From assembly GCA_001873115.1 (NCBI GenBank), contig MNYK01000155.1:1-39336 (forward strand): a DNA stretch of 39,336 nucleotides, in the 5' to 3' direction. Source of the stretch: Desulfobacterales bacterium CG2_30_60_27. GTDB taxonomy: Bacteria > Desulfobacterota > Desulfobulbia > Desulfobulbales > CG2-30-60-27. Positions within the stretch are counted from its first letter, which is position 1. Each line of letters starts with the position of its first letter. The notes below the pieces were generated by a model. The model made no database searches and was not told the DNA's origin. It worked only from the letters and a program-made list of their open reading frames with translations. Both the position numbers and the translations under genes were made by a program. This document shows, in pieces, positions 1 to 8,573 of this stretch.

Positions 1-12
1 CACATAGTCGTC

Positions 13-90
13 ATTCCCGTGCAAACGGGAATCCAGTATTTTCAAGCTGTGGCGCGCAACCGTCATTCCCGCCGGCGCTGGAATGACGGT
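13..90. repeat. Two palindromic REP-like hairpins
   Basis: Two hairpins lie side by side. The first has arms ATTCCCGT and ACGGGAAT (13-20 and 25-32) around a 4-base loop. The second has 11-base arms ACCGTCATTCC and GGAATGACGGT (59-69 and 80-90). Both carry the GTCATTCC core seen in dispersed intergenic repeats of many deltaproteobacteria. No gene is visible in the first 240 bases apart from these. Confidence 0.7.
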
Positions 91-260
91 ATTATCCGCC
101 GAGTTTTTTCTCTTTAACAGCGTCTTTCAACTTTTTTACGAATGAACCAAAAAAACAATAACCAATGTCGTGGGAAGTAGTTTACAGCCGTCAGGCGGCC
201 TGCATCACTGTCACCTGAAAAAGGGCCGGCCAACCTGCGTTGCCGTCTGGCGGGCAGATA

Positions 261-638
261 ATGAAGTCATCAGACTTGTGGAATTCACCTATGTTGGTAC
301 GCACGAAAAAGCGCCATACTGAAGAAAGCGTTCGCTTCATCGGTCCGCCGGCCGCCATCAAGCGCCTGCGTGAACTTGCGCGCAAGACCGGCGCCGTGGA
401 GGCCAGTGACACCATTCCCGCCTCCGAAGTGACGCCGGAACTCGATAGCAACCCGGGCGGCCTTTACTTAAAAGGTATCCGCTACCGTGACGACATCACC
501 CAGGAACAACTCTCACGACTGACTGGCATCCATCGCCGCCATATCTCCGAGATGGAGAACGGCAAACGGCCCATCGGCAAGGAATCGGCCAGGAAATTGG
601 CTGCGGCCCTGCACTGTGATTACCGGCGCTTTCTTTGA
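261..638 (+). CDS. XRE-family helix-turn-helix regulator
   Basis: This is a small DNA-binding protein, probably a transcriptional regulator or an antitoxin-type repressor. The C-terminal half is a clear XRE/Cro-type HTH: ITQEQLSRLTGIHRRHISEMENGKR, followed by a helix ending in CDYRRFL at the stop. The N-terminal 40 residues are basic and unrecognised. Start choice is uncertain: ATG at 261, TTG at 240 and ATG at 291 are all in frame and none has a strong ribosome-binding site. It is one of only two likely plus-strand genes in the window and converges on the defence operon. XRE proteins of this size often pair with a RelE/HigB-like toxin, but no partner is visible on either side, so it is either an orphan or its partner lies outside or has been lost. 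The HTH call is secure; the role is inferred. Confidence 0.75.
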   Translation: MKSSDLWNSPMLVRTKKRHTEESVRFIGPPAAIKRLRELARKTGAVEASDTIPASEVTPELDSNPGGLYLKGIRYRDDITQEQLSRLTGIHRRHISEMENGKRPIGKESARKLAAALHCDYRRFL

Positions 639-710
639 GCAGGCGGGCAGCCACAAGCCGATCGCAATATGCCACGGCTGGGGCAGCAACGGCCAGAGAA
701 GTTAAGTAGG

Positions 711-856
711 GTTCATCCGGAAACTGTGTTCCCAGATGAACGCGCTCAGCTTTCAGCTTAACGTGCTTAGTTAATTAAGTTTTTTAGCTGAACGCTGAGA
801 GCTGACCGCTGACAGCATCCAGAAGGAAACATAGTTTCCGTATATGGGAACTAAGT
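711..856. repeat. Composite hairpin repeat element
   Basis: The 639-1094 stretch downstream of the XRE gene holds a dense repeat block. GTTCATC (709-715 region) pairs with GATGAAC around an inner GGAA...TTCC. CTCAGCTTTCAGCT (745-758) pairs with AGCTGAACGCTGAG (786-799) with one mismatch. GGAAAC-ATA-GTTTCC (about 825-839) is perfect. The word AAGTAG occurs at both edges. Such AGCTGA-type repeats recur at 24841-24886. It looks like a non-coding, MITE-like or REP-like intergenic element. Confidence 0.5.
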
Positions 857-859
857 AGA

Positions 860-1094
860 TCAGTAACGAGGGGTGGCCTCCTCTCGAAAAATCGTCAAGG
901 ATAAAGATGCGACCCCCGGCACAAGACTTGCACTTGGCACTGAATGCCGTTCAATTCGTACGCGTATGTAAGCGTCGCCGCTCTCAATAAAAGATGCCAG
1001 AATATTTTCATTTTGTCCTCTGCGCTCAGTCCAGGATAAAGAAAACTCCACTATCACTTCTAATTCCCTTGGCAAAATGGTGTCTGCATCTTTC
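860..1094 (-). other. Possible out-of-frame C-terminal tail of the helicase
   Basis: Directly after the helicase stop, a neighbouring minus-strand frame stays open to a stop at 860. It contains protein-like sequence such as ELEVIVEFSLSWTERRGQ and ENILASFIESGDAYIRVRI. The frame is open from inside the helicase end (up to 1243), but only the part after about position 1130 reads like a real protein. This could be the original helicase C-terminus cut off by a one-base frameshift near 1095-1130. It could also be a chance ORF or a small separate gene without a visible start. I see no known domain in it. Confidence 0.25.
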
Positions 1095-3800
1095 TCACCA
1101 CGGCACCGAAAGACGGTCCACGACATCCCTTCGCGCAAGCACCCTGGAGCAGAGTTCCCAACGGTCCCGGTCGGGGTCGATTGTTGTCTGGTAGCGCATC
1201 TCGAAGACGTCCCGTGCCTGCTGGCGGAGATGAATATATTCATCCATCATCTCTTCGAGTTTCTCAACGCTTTCAATCCAATCATCCTCGATCGTGTCAG
1301 GGAGGCCTCCGAAAATATCGTACCGGTCTTTCATGCGACGCGAGAGCACCTGGTACACCTTTTCGTCCTGGGTATCGTGATAGACCAAATTGAGCATATC
1401 CACGCTGCGTCGAGCCTGTCCGAAACGCTTGATGCGCCCCAACCGCTGTTCGAGACGCGCCGGGTTCCACGGCAGGTCAACATTGATGAGCGTGCCGAGG
1501 GTCTGCAGGTTCAACCCTTCGCAGGCCGCGTCGGTCGCCACAACCAGGCGGATTCCCCGCTTCTTCACAGCACTCTTGATCTCTTCTCGCTCGACAGAAG
1601 CAAAATCGGCGTCCCGAAACAAGCCGCTTTTACCTGTGCCCGCATAAACGCCAATCACTTCCCCAGCAAGAGATTTTGCCAGTTCCTCACCAAGCGAGTA
1701 GGCGGTATCGTAATACTGGCTGAAGATGATGCAGCCGTGCTCAAGCCAGGTTTTCCCCTCGCTTCGGTGCTCTGTCAGAAAGTGCTTTACCGCTGCGAGC
1801 TTAGGGTCACGAGCTTCCGGTCGTGACAGCTCTTCAACAATAGTATGCAGGTAGCCGGACTCTTCCCTGGTGAGCGAACTCAATGTCTCAAGCAACAACC
1901 GCGTCTGCTCTTCTTCCTCAAGAATTTCCCGCTGCAACATTTTCTCTGCTGTTGCCCGTCCAGAGGCAAAACTGGAACAGATCCGTTGGAGAAGCAGGGT
2001 CTTCATGAATCCTGCCGCCTTTGTGCGTTTCTGTAGCGCTTTAGTAAACGATTCCGCTGCCTGGTAGGCAAGATCGAATGGAAGATTTGTCATCAGCCCC
2101 AGGCCGTTGAAGCCTACACCAGCATAAGCAGTGGCAGGCAAATCCGGATTGGGATGGATATTCACCCCGACCTTTTCCAAAAGCCCCGCATCCTCCAAGG
2201 TCTGCCGACGGCGCAGAACAGTATGGCGAACTATGGGATTATTTTCTTGCAGGAATCCTGGCCCGAGGGCTTGGCCGATCGCCTGTTGCTCCAGGAAACC
2301 AAGTGAACCAAACCCCCGATCAGAAAAAAAGAGCTGCTCGGGCATCCCCAGTTGCAGACGCAATGTTGCGAACAAAGTATCCTCGCTCGCTGGGGGCAAC
2401 GGATTGCGCAGCCATTCCCACGCATCTTTTTCTTCCGCAGGCGTCTCCTTACCTTTCACCAATGGGAGCGTTTTTTCAAAGTCGGCCCACTGGCTATGTA
2501 ACTCACGACCGAGAACAAAATCCGCCCCGGCATTCAAGATACGCAGAAGGTCCCACAGCTCGCGGACATTCGTCTGGATGGGGGTCGCTGTGCCAAGCAG
2601 AAGATTCTTTGTGCGCGGCCCTATTTTCAGCATGAAGTCCAACAGGTTGTTCGGTTCTTCCTTTAGCTGGCCAAGACCGCCTCGCCGACGGGCCTTATGA
2701 GCCTCGTCCAAGACCACCGTCCCGTACTTACGTTCAAGCAGATATTGCCGTTCATCAGAGTCATGGAAGATCAACCCGGTGGAGACGATGGCGATGCGGA
2801 ATGGGCAACGGGTAATGTCTTCCGCGCCGCGCGTCTTGATGATATGCCCCTTGGGATCAATCCACATCTTCTTGGTGGAAGACCAAACCGCGCTCGGGAT
2901 ACCGAGCTTGTCATACAACTCAACTTGCCACTGCACCGTCAGCGTGGAGGGGCAGAGAATCAGCACCGGCCCGTCGGCAAGCAGTGCTGAGAGCATGGCG
3001 CTTGCTGCCAGGGACAAGGTCTTGCCAACTCCGACCTCATCGGCAAGCAGTAGCCTCGCCTTGCCGTAAGTTTCTCGATGTTGCAAAAACATGGTCACGA
3101 ATGATCGCTGCCATGACTGGAGCTGCTCACCACCACGGTAGATCGGGCTCTCGGCCAGGGCCGCGGCGGGCAGTTCGTTTGGTTTCGCCTCCTCGAAGCG
3201 GATTTCCACACGATCAGCGACGCGCTTAATCTCTTCAATAATGGCATCGGGAAGGGGATAGGCGTCCTGCCAGAGAGACTCGAACTCCTCCTCGACCCAG
3301 GCAACACCGTCAGATGATGTGTCTTCCCAAAGAATCTCGTAGTTCTGGGCAAAGGCGCTCTTGGTCTCGTTGATGGAGCCCAGGAAGCAGGCCTTATTGC
3401 CGTCGGCGGCCTCAATAACCCCTGCCTTGCCGTGAACGAACACCAGGTCCTTCGGCACCACCCGGATCTCAACCCGGCCGCTGGTCAGCAGGTCATGTAG
3501 CCGTCGGTAGCGATCACGGTGGAGCAATGCCTCAACCTCTGAAGGTGCCTCATTCCAACGTTCCTTGAGAGCGGTTTCGCGGACATGCTTGGACACGGCC
3601 ACGTCGGCAGCATCCAGCTCGCTGTTGCAGACAATCTGTACCTTGGGGATGGAAGCGATCTCTTCGCCAACCAGCTCGAAGATTGAGCTGCGGAAATAGC
3701 CGGCGATGCGTTTATAGGACTTTGCCCCCCGGAGCCGATCAGCGAGAAAGGCATGGTCGAGCCTCTGACGGCGCGAGGAGAAGCGGTTGATGGTGGTCAT
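1095..3800 (-). CDS. SNF2-family helicase with N-terminal PLD-like domain (defence operon)
   Basis: A superfamily 2 helicase/ATPase of about 901 residues, presumably acting on invading DNA. The N-terminal 200 residues are phospholipase-D-like: HGKAGVIE at 123-130 (HxK with Glu where the canonical HKD motif has Asp) and GSINE at 141-145. Then follow Walker A DEVGVGKT (254-261), motif II DEAH (365-368), motif III GTATP, and the C-terminal helicase half with ATDAACEGLNLQ and QRLGRIKRFGQ, typical of the DrmD/HepA-like SNF2 group. ATG at 3800 overlaps the darG stop by four bases (ATGA), so I prefer it to the upstream start at 3824 inside darG. It is the last gene of the defence operon. Whether the PLD domain is a nuclease is uncertain given the Asp-to-Glu change. 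A possible frameshifted tail follows the stop. Confidence 0.88.
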   Translation of the reverse strand: MTTINRFSSRRQRLDHAFLADRLRGAKSYKRIAGYFRSSIFELVGEEIASIPKVQIVCNSELDAADVAVSKHVRETALKERWNEAPSEVEALLHRDRYRRLHDLLTSGRVEIRVVPKDLVFVHGKAGVIEAADGNKACFLGSINETKSAFAQNYEILWEDTSSDGVAWVEEEFESLWQDAYPLPDAIIEEIKRVADRVEIRFEEAKPNELPAAALAESPIYRGGEQLQSWQRSFVTMFLQHRETYGKARLLLADEVGVGKTLSLAASAMLSALLADGPVLILCPSTLTVQWQVELYDKLGIPSAVWSSTKKMWIDPKGHIIKTRGAEDITRCPFRIAIVSTGLIFHDSDERQYLLERKYGTVVLDEAHKARRRGGLGQLKEEPNNLLDFMLKIGPRTKNLLLGTATPIQTNVRELWDLLRILNAGADFVLGRELHSQWADFEKTLPLVKGKETPAEEKDAWEWLRNPLPPASEDTLFATLRLQLGMPEQLFFSDRGFGSLGFLEQQAIGQALGPGFLQENNPIVRHTVLRRRQTLEDAGLLEKVGVNIHPNPDLPATAYAGVGFNGLGLMTNLPFDLAYQAAESFTKALQKRTKAAGFMKTLLLQRICSSFASGRATAEKMLQREILEEEEQTRLLLETLSSLTREESGYLHTIVEELSRPEARDPKLAAVKHFLTEHRSEGKTWLEHGCIIFSQYYDTAYSLGEELAKSLAGEVIGVYAGTGKSGLFRDADFASVEREEIKSAVKKRGIRLVVATDAACEGLNLQTLGTLINVDLPWNPARLEQRLGRIKRFGQARRSVDMLNLVYHDTQDEKVYQVLSRRMKDRYDIFGGLPDTIEDDWIESVEKLEEMMDEYIHLRQQARDVFEMRYQTTIDPDRDRWELCSRVLARRDVVDRLSVPW

Positions 3801-4849
3801 GCCGGCTGAGGATGCTGGAGCCATCCTTTCCGCTCCAGGATATCCCAGGCGATCCGGATATGCTTTTCCTGAAACATCCGTTTGCGGCTGTTCCAGTCAT
3901 AGGTTTTGGCAATGGCTTGATCCGCTGTTGCCGCCCCTTCATGGACGGCTGTCCAATGAACGGTGGACAGGAGTTCCATGCCGAATGGGGTTTCAAAGCC
4001 GGAAATGAGATCGACAACTCTTTCAAAGTTTTTTCGCGTGGCGGGGTGATCTTGCAGAAAACTTTCCGCCTGAGGAAGTACCTCGGGCAGAAGGTTAATC
4101 TGCCGATCTGGATTGTCTTGCCCGTCGCCATAGCCAGTTATGTGGTGACCTTCCATAAGAGTTAGCACATGACGTAAATTCTGGGCATACGGTCCATAGG
4201 GTGCCTTGTTGTACTGAAGTTTCAGCTTCTCCCCCGTTTCCTGCATAAAATACATCAATTTGTGGATTTCCAGAAGGGTCACAAAAGGGTCCATGACCGC
4301 CGCTAGATAACGCCGCATCAGCACAAGCAGCGCCGCCCGTCCAACCGTCATTACTGGACTTTTTGGGGAATGGGCCATTTTTTCGGCAGGAGGCGCCCCC
4401 TTTGGTTCATAAAGAAGAACCTGCACATCGGGCAGATCCCGAAATGCTTCTTCGATTTTCGCCCGGACATCCGCCCAACGTAAACCACCCAGGCCACAGC
4501 CAAGGGGTGGGATGGCGATGGAATGGATCTGCCGTGCGCGTATTTCTTGCACCAGCGCCCGCAATCCGGCCTCGATGTCCTCCTGCCGGCTTTTACCTTT
4601 CCAGTGCCGTTTAGTGGGGAAATTCACCACATAGCGGGGATTCTGGAGCCGGTTGAGGTCATGGAAAAGCATCTTTCCCGGTTGGAGTTCCTGTTTATCG
4701 CAGGTCACCTTGTAATGTTTGAAATTCTCCGGGAAGACCTTCTTGAACTGGAGGGCAATTCCCCGGCCCATGACCCCGACACAGTTAACTGTATTAACTA
4801 GGGCCTCGGCATTCGCACGCAATATGTCGCCTTGTTTCAGTTCAATCAT
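3797..4849 (-). CDS. darG: DarG: macrodomain antitoxin (DNA ADP-ribosylglycohydrolase)
   Basis: Antitoxin of the DarTG system: it removes ADP-ribose from DNA and binds DarT. About 350 residues. Residues 1-150 form a macrodomain: GDILRANAEALVNTVNC with VGVMGRGIA (about 24-32), FPTK at 77-80 (a Lys in the position reported as important in characterised DarG), and PPLGCGLGGL (114-123). Residues about 170-345 are an all-alpha domain like the C-terminal DarT-binding region of longer DarG proteins. ATG at 4849 has a perfect ribosome-binding site, AAGGAGGG, six bases upstream, so the longer start at 4879 inside darT is rejected. The stop overlaps the helicase start (ATGA). It follows darT by 17 bases, the usual toxin-then-antitoxin order. 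It is unusual in being sandwiched inside a methylase/helicase operon. Confidence 0.92.
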   Translation of the reverse strand: MIELKQGDILRANAEALVNTVNCVGVMGRGIALQFKKVFPENFKHYKVTCDKQELQPGKMLFHDLNRLQNPRYVVNFPTKRHWKGKSRQEDIEAGLRALVQEIRARQIHSIAIPPLGCGLGGLRWADVRAKIEEAFRDLPDVQVLLYEPKGAPPAEKMAHSPKSPVMTVGRAALLVLMRRYLAAVMDPFVTLLEIHKLMYFMQETGEKLKLQYNKAPYGPYAQNLRHVLTLMEGHHITGYGDGQDNPDRQINLLPEVLPQAESFLQDHPATRKNFERVVDLISGFETPFGMELLSTVHWTAVHEGAATADQAIAKTYDWNSRKRMFQEKHIRIAWDILERKGWLQHPQPA

Positions 4850-4866
4850 GAGAGCCCTCCTTATGG

Positions 4867-5517
4867 TCAATAATACCATGCCCTCTCGACGGAAACGATT
4901 GGTTTGTGTTGCACCTGCTGGAGAAGGTTGTTCACTTCCACTCGCATCTCCTCATCCAGCACGCCGACTTTCTCCACCAGATGCCATGGGCAGACATCAT
5001 GGATCAAAAACTCAGCCTGCTTGCCTTCTTTGACTTGCGGTTCACGGAAATCGGTCTCTCTGACAGCTTCCCATTCGATCTTATCTAGGTCCTCGCGGCT
5101 TTTGTAAAAGGAGGTGAAACGGGTTCCAGCATTCCGGTCAGAGAAGGACCATAACACACCATTTGTGTCCGCCCAACGGATAGCCGTTTCCAAGTCGAGT
5201 TGGAGATGAATGATGGGGCGTTGGCCTCCGTGATAGGCCATATCAGGATGGTTATCTTTGTAAATGATGAAAAGCATGATCGACTTCGGGCAGAAATAGA
5301 AAGGGACATAGTCCCCGACTTTGGTGCCAGTGTGGCATGGCACGTCATTCTCGAACAATCGCCTGCGCTTGATTTCGGTCATGCCGATGGATGTATGCCC
5401 TCCACCCTGCCGGAACCGCCGTCCATCCGATTCGATACACCCTCCAGCGACAATCGAGGGGAGATTTTCGATATGGGTGATATGGTAAATTTTCGGTTGA
5501 GCAGGTGGCGGTGTCAT
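4867..5517 (-). CDS. darT: DarT: DNA ADP-ribosyltransferase toxin (DUF4433)
   Basis: Toxin that transfers ADP-ribose from NAD+ onto bases in single-stranded DNA, blocking replication; known members protect against phage. At 216 residues it has the usual family length. Visible landmarks are IYHITHIENLPSIVAGG at the N-terminus (NAD-binding His/Thr), the basic run KRRR at 50-53, VPFYFCPKSIMLF (71-83), and EFLIHDVCPWHL (169-180), whose Glu169 is the expected catalytic acid. No key residue appears lost, so the toxin is probably active. ATG at 5517 lies 11 bases after the methylase stop and is preceded by GTGAGGA, implying co-transcription and coupling with the methylase. It looks closer to DarT2-like proteins, but the subtype is not certain. 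Confidence 0.92.
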   Translation of the reverse strand: MTPPPAQPKIYHITHIENLPSIVAGGCIESDGRRFRQGGGHTSIGMTEIKRRRLFENDVPCHTGTKVGDYVPFYFCPKSIMLFIIYKDNHPDMAYHGGQRPIIHLQLDLETAIRWADTNGVLWSFSDRNAGTRFTSFYKSREDLDKIEWEAVRETDFREPQVKEGKQAEFLIHDVCPWHLVEKVGVLDEEMRVEVNNLLQQVQHKPIVSVERAWYY

Positions 5518-5528
5518 GCAATCCTCAC

Positions 5529-8500
5529 TTAACCCAAGCGCTGGTTCTTTACAAGTTCCCGCAGCACCCGTGCCGCGCTTGCCTCATCCGGGCGGATGGC
5601 TTCGAGATGTTTGGCGAGATAATCGGCCAGTTCCACGGCCAAGTCGCGCTGGGTCATGTCGCCATAGTAGTTGGGGATGTTGAGGGTCAGGTGAGCCAGC
5701 ACCTCGCTGCCGTCCACGTTCTTTGCAAGTTCCATGACGGCATAGAGCACGACACGCAGCACGGACTGGTGCAGCTCCGAGCCTTCGCCCATATCGGCAC
5801 GGCCGAACTCTATCGCGCTCTTGAGACGTGCGTGGTTGGCCCGCTGGTCGCCCATGAGCGCCCGGAAGTCGCGCACCTTGAAGGCCTTGGCAAAATTCTG
5901 ATAATTGTCCAGGGTCTTGACGCCGCGGGCTTCCATATCGAGCATCTTGAGGTAGAAGCGTTCCGCGCCAGTCAGTTTATCCCAGTGACTTTTTGGGATA
6001 CCTTGCGGCACCAGGCATTGGTTGGCGGTATCCACGGCAAAGGCGATGAGGCCGTCCACAAAGGTGGTCTCCCCCTTCACCCTAGGCCGGATGGCCTCGG
6101 TGGTCATGTCACGGCCGTCAATTACGGCATAGCGGGTGAGCACGCGGAGCGCCGCGGCGTAGCCCGCCATCTGGATGTCGGCGTCCTCGAAAACGTTTTC
6201 GTCACGGTATAGGCCCTTGGCCTCCTGGTTGAGGCCGGTGAGCGCGGCTACCTGCGCCTCCACCTCCTCCTGGATCTCCCAGGCCAGATCGTCACGGGTG
6301 GTTTTGTGGGTGCCCTGGCGTTTGCGACAGACGAGGAGCACCGTGCCCTTGACATTGCTTCCTGTGCGGATCGCACTGTCAGTCTCGGTGACTACGTACC
6401 AGGCGGCGGTGACCTGCAGGCCAGAGGCCCAGACGATGTTGGCCATGTCCGCCCAGATAGAGACGGTCTGGTGGGTGAACATGATGACCTGAAGACCAAA
6501 GTCTGGCATGCACTCGGTCATGCGTCTGTAAGCCGCCACCATGCCCCGGCGGAAGTCCTCGCCCTCGCCCTTGATGGCCAGCGACCGGCGGCTGTCCCAT
6601 ACCCAATCGGCGAACTCCGGCGGCGGGTTCTTGCGTAACCAGGCGATAAAGAATTCGAGGATTTCCTCGTACTTCACTGCGTCGCCATAGGGCGGATCGG
6701 TGACAAAGATGTCTGCGATCTCTGCCAGCTCGCTTGCTGGACAGCCTGATACTTTAGTTCTTCCATGAAAGGCTGCGACGGGAAGCTCGGCTGAAAAAAG
6801 TTGTAGTAGCGGAAAACTGGCCCTGCAACCATAATTATAGAAGGTGTTCAGCGCCTGGTTATAGAAGACATGCGCGGGGTTATCGCTGGCGCCGCCAGTT
6901 CGGCCCCCTTCCCCGGGGCTGCTTGATCCTGCTTTTGAAGTTGTCCATTGGCAAAGCTTGCTGGTGTAGTCAAGGATTCTAGCAAGGCGAAGCAAGGTCT
7001 CGCCACCGGTAGCCTCCCTGCGTAGCAACCCAAGCAGCATCAAATGTCGGGCGGGGAACAGGTGGTGCCAGTGGGTCCAGCCGCGCGTGCGGATAGGCTC
7101 GTCGGTTTTGCCGCCCGGCTCAATGCGCATGTCTGGTATCCAGCCCTTTTCCTGCCACTTGGCAAGGTGTTCTTCGACAAACTTTTCGACAACTCGCTCT
7201 CGCTCTAAGTCTGCCTCGGTGACGCCGGTGAATTTGTAGTCGAACTTTTTCCCGGAACTCTTTGGCTTCATCCAGTGGATGGCGTAGAGTCGCTCTTGGA
7301 AAATGTCATCTCGACACGGTTTGAAGTCCGACCTTTCCCAGAGACGGAGTTTGTTGCCGTTAGCGCCATCGGGATTGCGAAAATCCCCGCGTAGCGTGGA
7401 GATCTTTGTTCGGTATGCCCGCCCATCCACGGTGTGGATCAGATAAGGATCTTGCCCACGACCATCCGAATCGAGTGTACCTTGTGATGCGGCAGCCAAT
7501 TCGCCGGCCGTAACGCCTGATCTTACCGTAATGGCGTATCGCTTTTCGGACGGAACTGGAACCAGTTCAGCTATGGCATGCTTGCCAAAGCTCAGAATCC
7601 TCGAAGGGATAAGGGGTACCATCCAGCCGGTTTGTGGGCAGCGAACTTCCAGGCAATAAAGATATGCTTTTGCTTTCCAACCACTGCCATCGGTTTCTAC
7701 TCCGAGCCTGTCGATCTCTGCCTGAACCTTTTGTGCAATTTCATGTTGCTCTTTTTCCTTGTTAGCTCGTTCTGCCGGTGAACCTCCTACAACATGGAAT
7801 GAACCCCAGGTGAGCATACAGGCCACGGGATTGAGATCGGAGGCATAGACTTCGCAACCGAGACGTGCTGCTTCAAAGGGAACCTGCCCGGAGCCGCAGA
7901 AGGTATCGGCCAGACGAGGAATCCGACCAAACCGCATTATGCCAAGCTGCTCCACCAGTTCTGGAATCGAGTGTGCGGTTGTCTCAAGATGGGAGTTGAC
8001 AGCACCCCAGATATGTTCGTGAACACTGTCTATGACCTCCTCAGGGCGGTTAGCCATTTCGACGCGCTTGCGATATGGCTCAATCGGGAGCATCTGTGCT
8101 TCGAGTTGGCGGCGCTCCAGTTCGGTGATGTCATCGCGCCATTTGACCTTTACGTTTGCCAACTCTGGAAGTGACCAGTCAACTGGCGCGGATTCGGGCA
8201 AAATGTGTGGTGGGTCAGAAATAAAATATTCGGCCACGTTGGAAATGCTAAGCGTGGCGAGGATATTGGCTGGTTTCGGACGACGCTTCCAGCGAACGAC
8301 AAAGGATTCATCGTCCATGGCCATGAGTTTTTCGAAAATTTCAAGGTCACGTTTTGCATTGGCCGTCGCTGGCAGCAGACAGCCGAGAATGCAGGCCTTG
8401 TTAAGTATGAGCGGTTTGCGACCTTTCCAGTAGGCACCAAGAGGTACAAGAGTTTGCCCAGCGCCCGCCTTTCTTTCCTTGAATACTTCGGCCGAGAGCT

Positions 8501-8573
8501 TCTGCACCGGCAGCAACCGTTCGATGAGTGCTGGCGCATCCTTGATGGAAAATGGGATGATGGCTTTACTCAT
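5529..8573 (-). CDS. DUF1156-type DNA methyltransferase (defence operon)
   Basis: A large amino-methyltransferase of about 1014 residues, expected to modify adenine N6 or cytosine N4 and so mark self DNA. The N-terminus (FSIKDAPALIERLLPVQK) is DUF1156-like. The SAM-binding motif is DTFCGSGQVPFEA, with FCGSG at 225-229, followed by EVYASDLNP. A long insertion of nearly 400 residues, probably target recognition, separates it from the catalytic motif DPPY at 626-629. ATG at 8573 overlaps the DUF3780 stop (ATGA), so the in-frame extension to 8843, which runs inside the upstream gene, is rejected. It is followed after 11 bases by darT. Target sequence and modification type cannot be read from the sequence. 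Confidence 0.88.
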   Translation of the reverse strand: MSKAIIPFSIKDAPALIERLLPVQKLSAEVFKERKAGAGQTLVPLGAYWKGRKPLILNKACILGCLLPATANAKRDLEIFEKLMAMDDESFVVRWKRRPKPANILATLSISNVAEYFISDPPHILPESAPVDWSLPELANVKVKWRDDITELERRQLEAQMLPIEPYRKRVEMANRPEEVIDSVHEHIWGAVNSHLETTAHSIPELVEQLGIMRFGRIPRLADTFCGSGQVPFEAARLGCEVYASDLNPVACMLTWGSFHVVGGSPAERANKEKEQHEIAQKVQAEIDRLGVETDGSGWKAKAYLYCLEVRCPQTGWMVPLIPSRILSFGKHAIAELVPVPSEKRYAITVRSGVTAGELAAASQGTLDSDGRGQDPYLIHTVDGRAYRTKISTLRGDFRNPDGANGNKLRLWERSDFKPCRDDIFQERLYAIHWMKPKSSGKKFDYKFTGVTEADLERERVVEKFVEEHLAKWQEKGWIPDMRIEPGGKTDEPIRTRGWTHWHHLFPARHLMLLGLLRREATGGETLLRLARILDYTSKLCQWTTSKAGSSSPGEGGRTGGASDNPAHVFYNQALNTFYNYGCRASFPLLQLFSAELPVAAFHGRTKVSGCPASELAEIADIFVTDPPYGDAVKYEEILEFFIAWLRKNPPPEFADWVWDSRRSLAIKGEGEDFRRGMVAAYRRMTECMPDFGLQVIMFTHQTVSIWADMANIVWASGLQVTAAWYVVTETDSAIRTGSNVKGTVLLVCRKRQGTHKTTRDDLAWEIQEEVEAQVAALTGLNQEAKGLYRDENVFEDADIQMAGYAAALRVLTRYAVIDGRDMTTEAIRPRVKGETTFVDGLIAFAVDTANQCLVPQGIPKSHWDKLTGAERFYLKMLDMEARGVKTLDNYQNFAKAFKVRDFRALMGDQRANHARLKSAIEFGRADMGEGSELHQSVLRVVLYAVMELAKNVDGSEVLAHLTLNIPNYYGDMTQRDLAVELADYLAKHLEAIRPDEASAARVLRELVKNQRLG

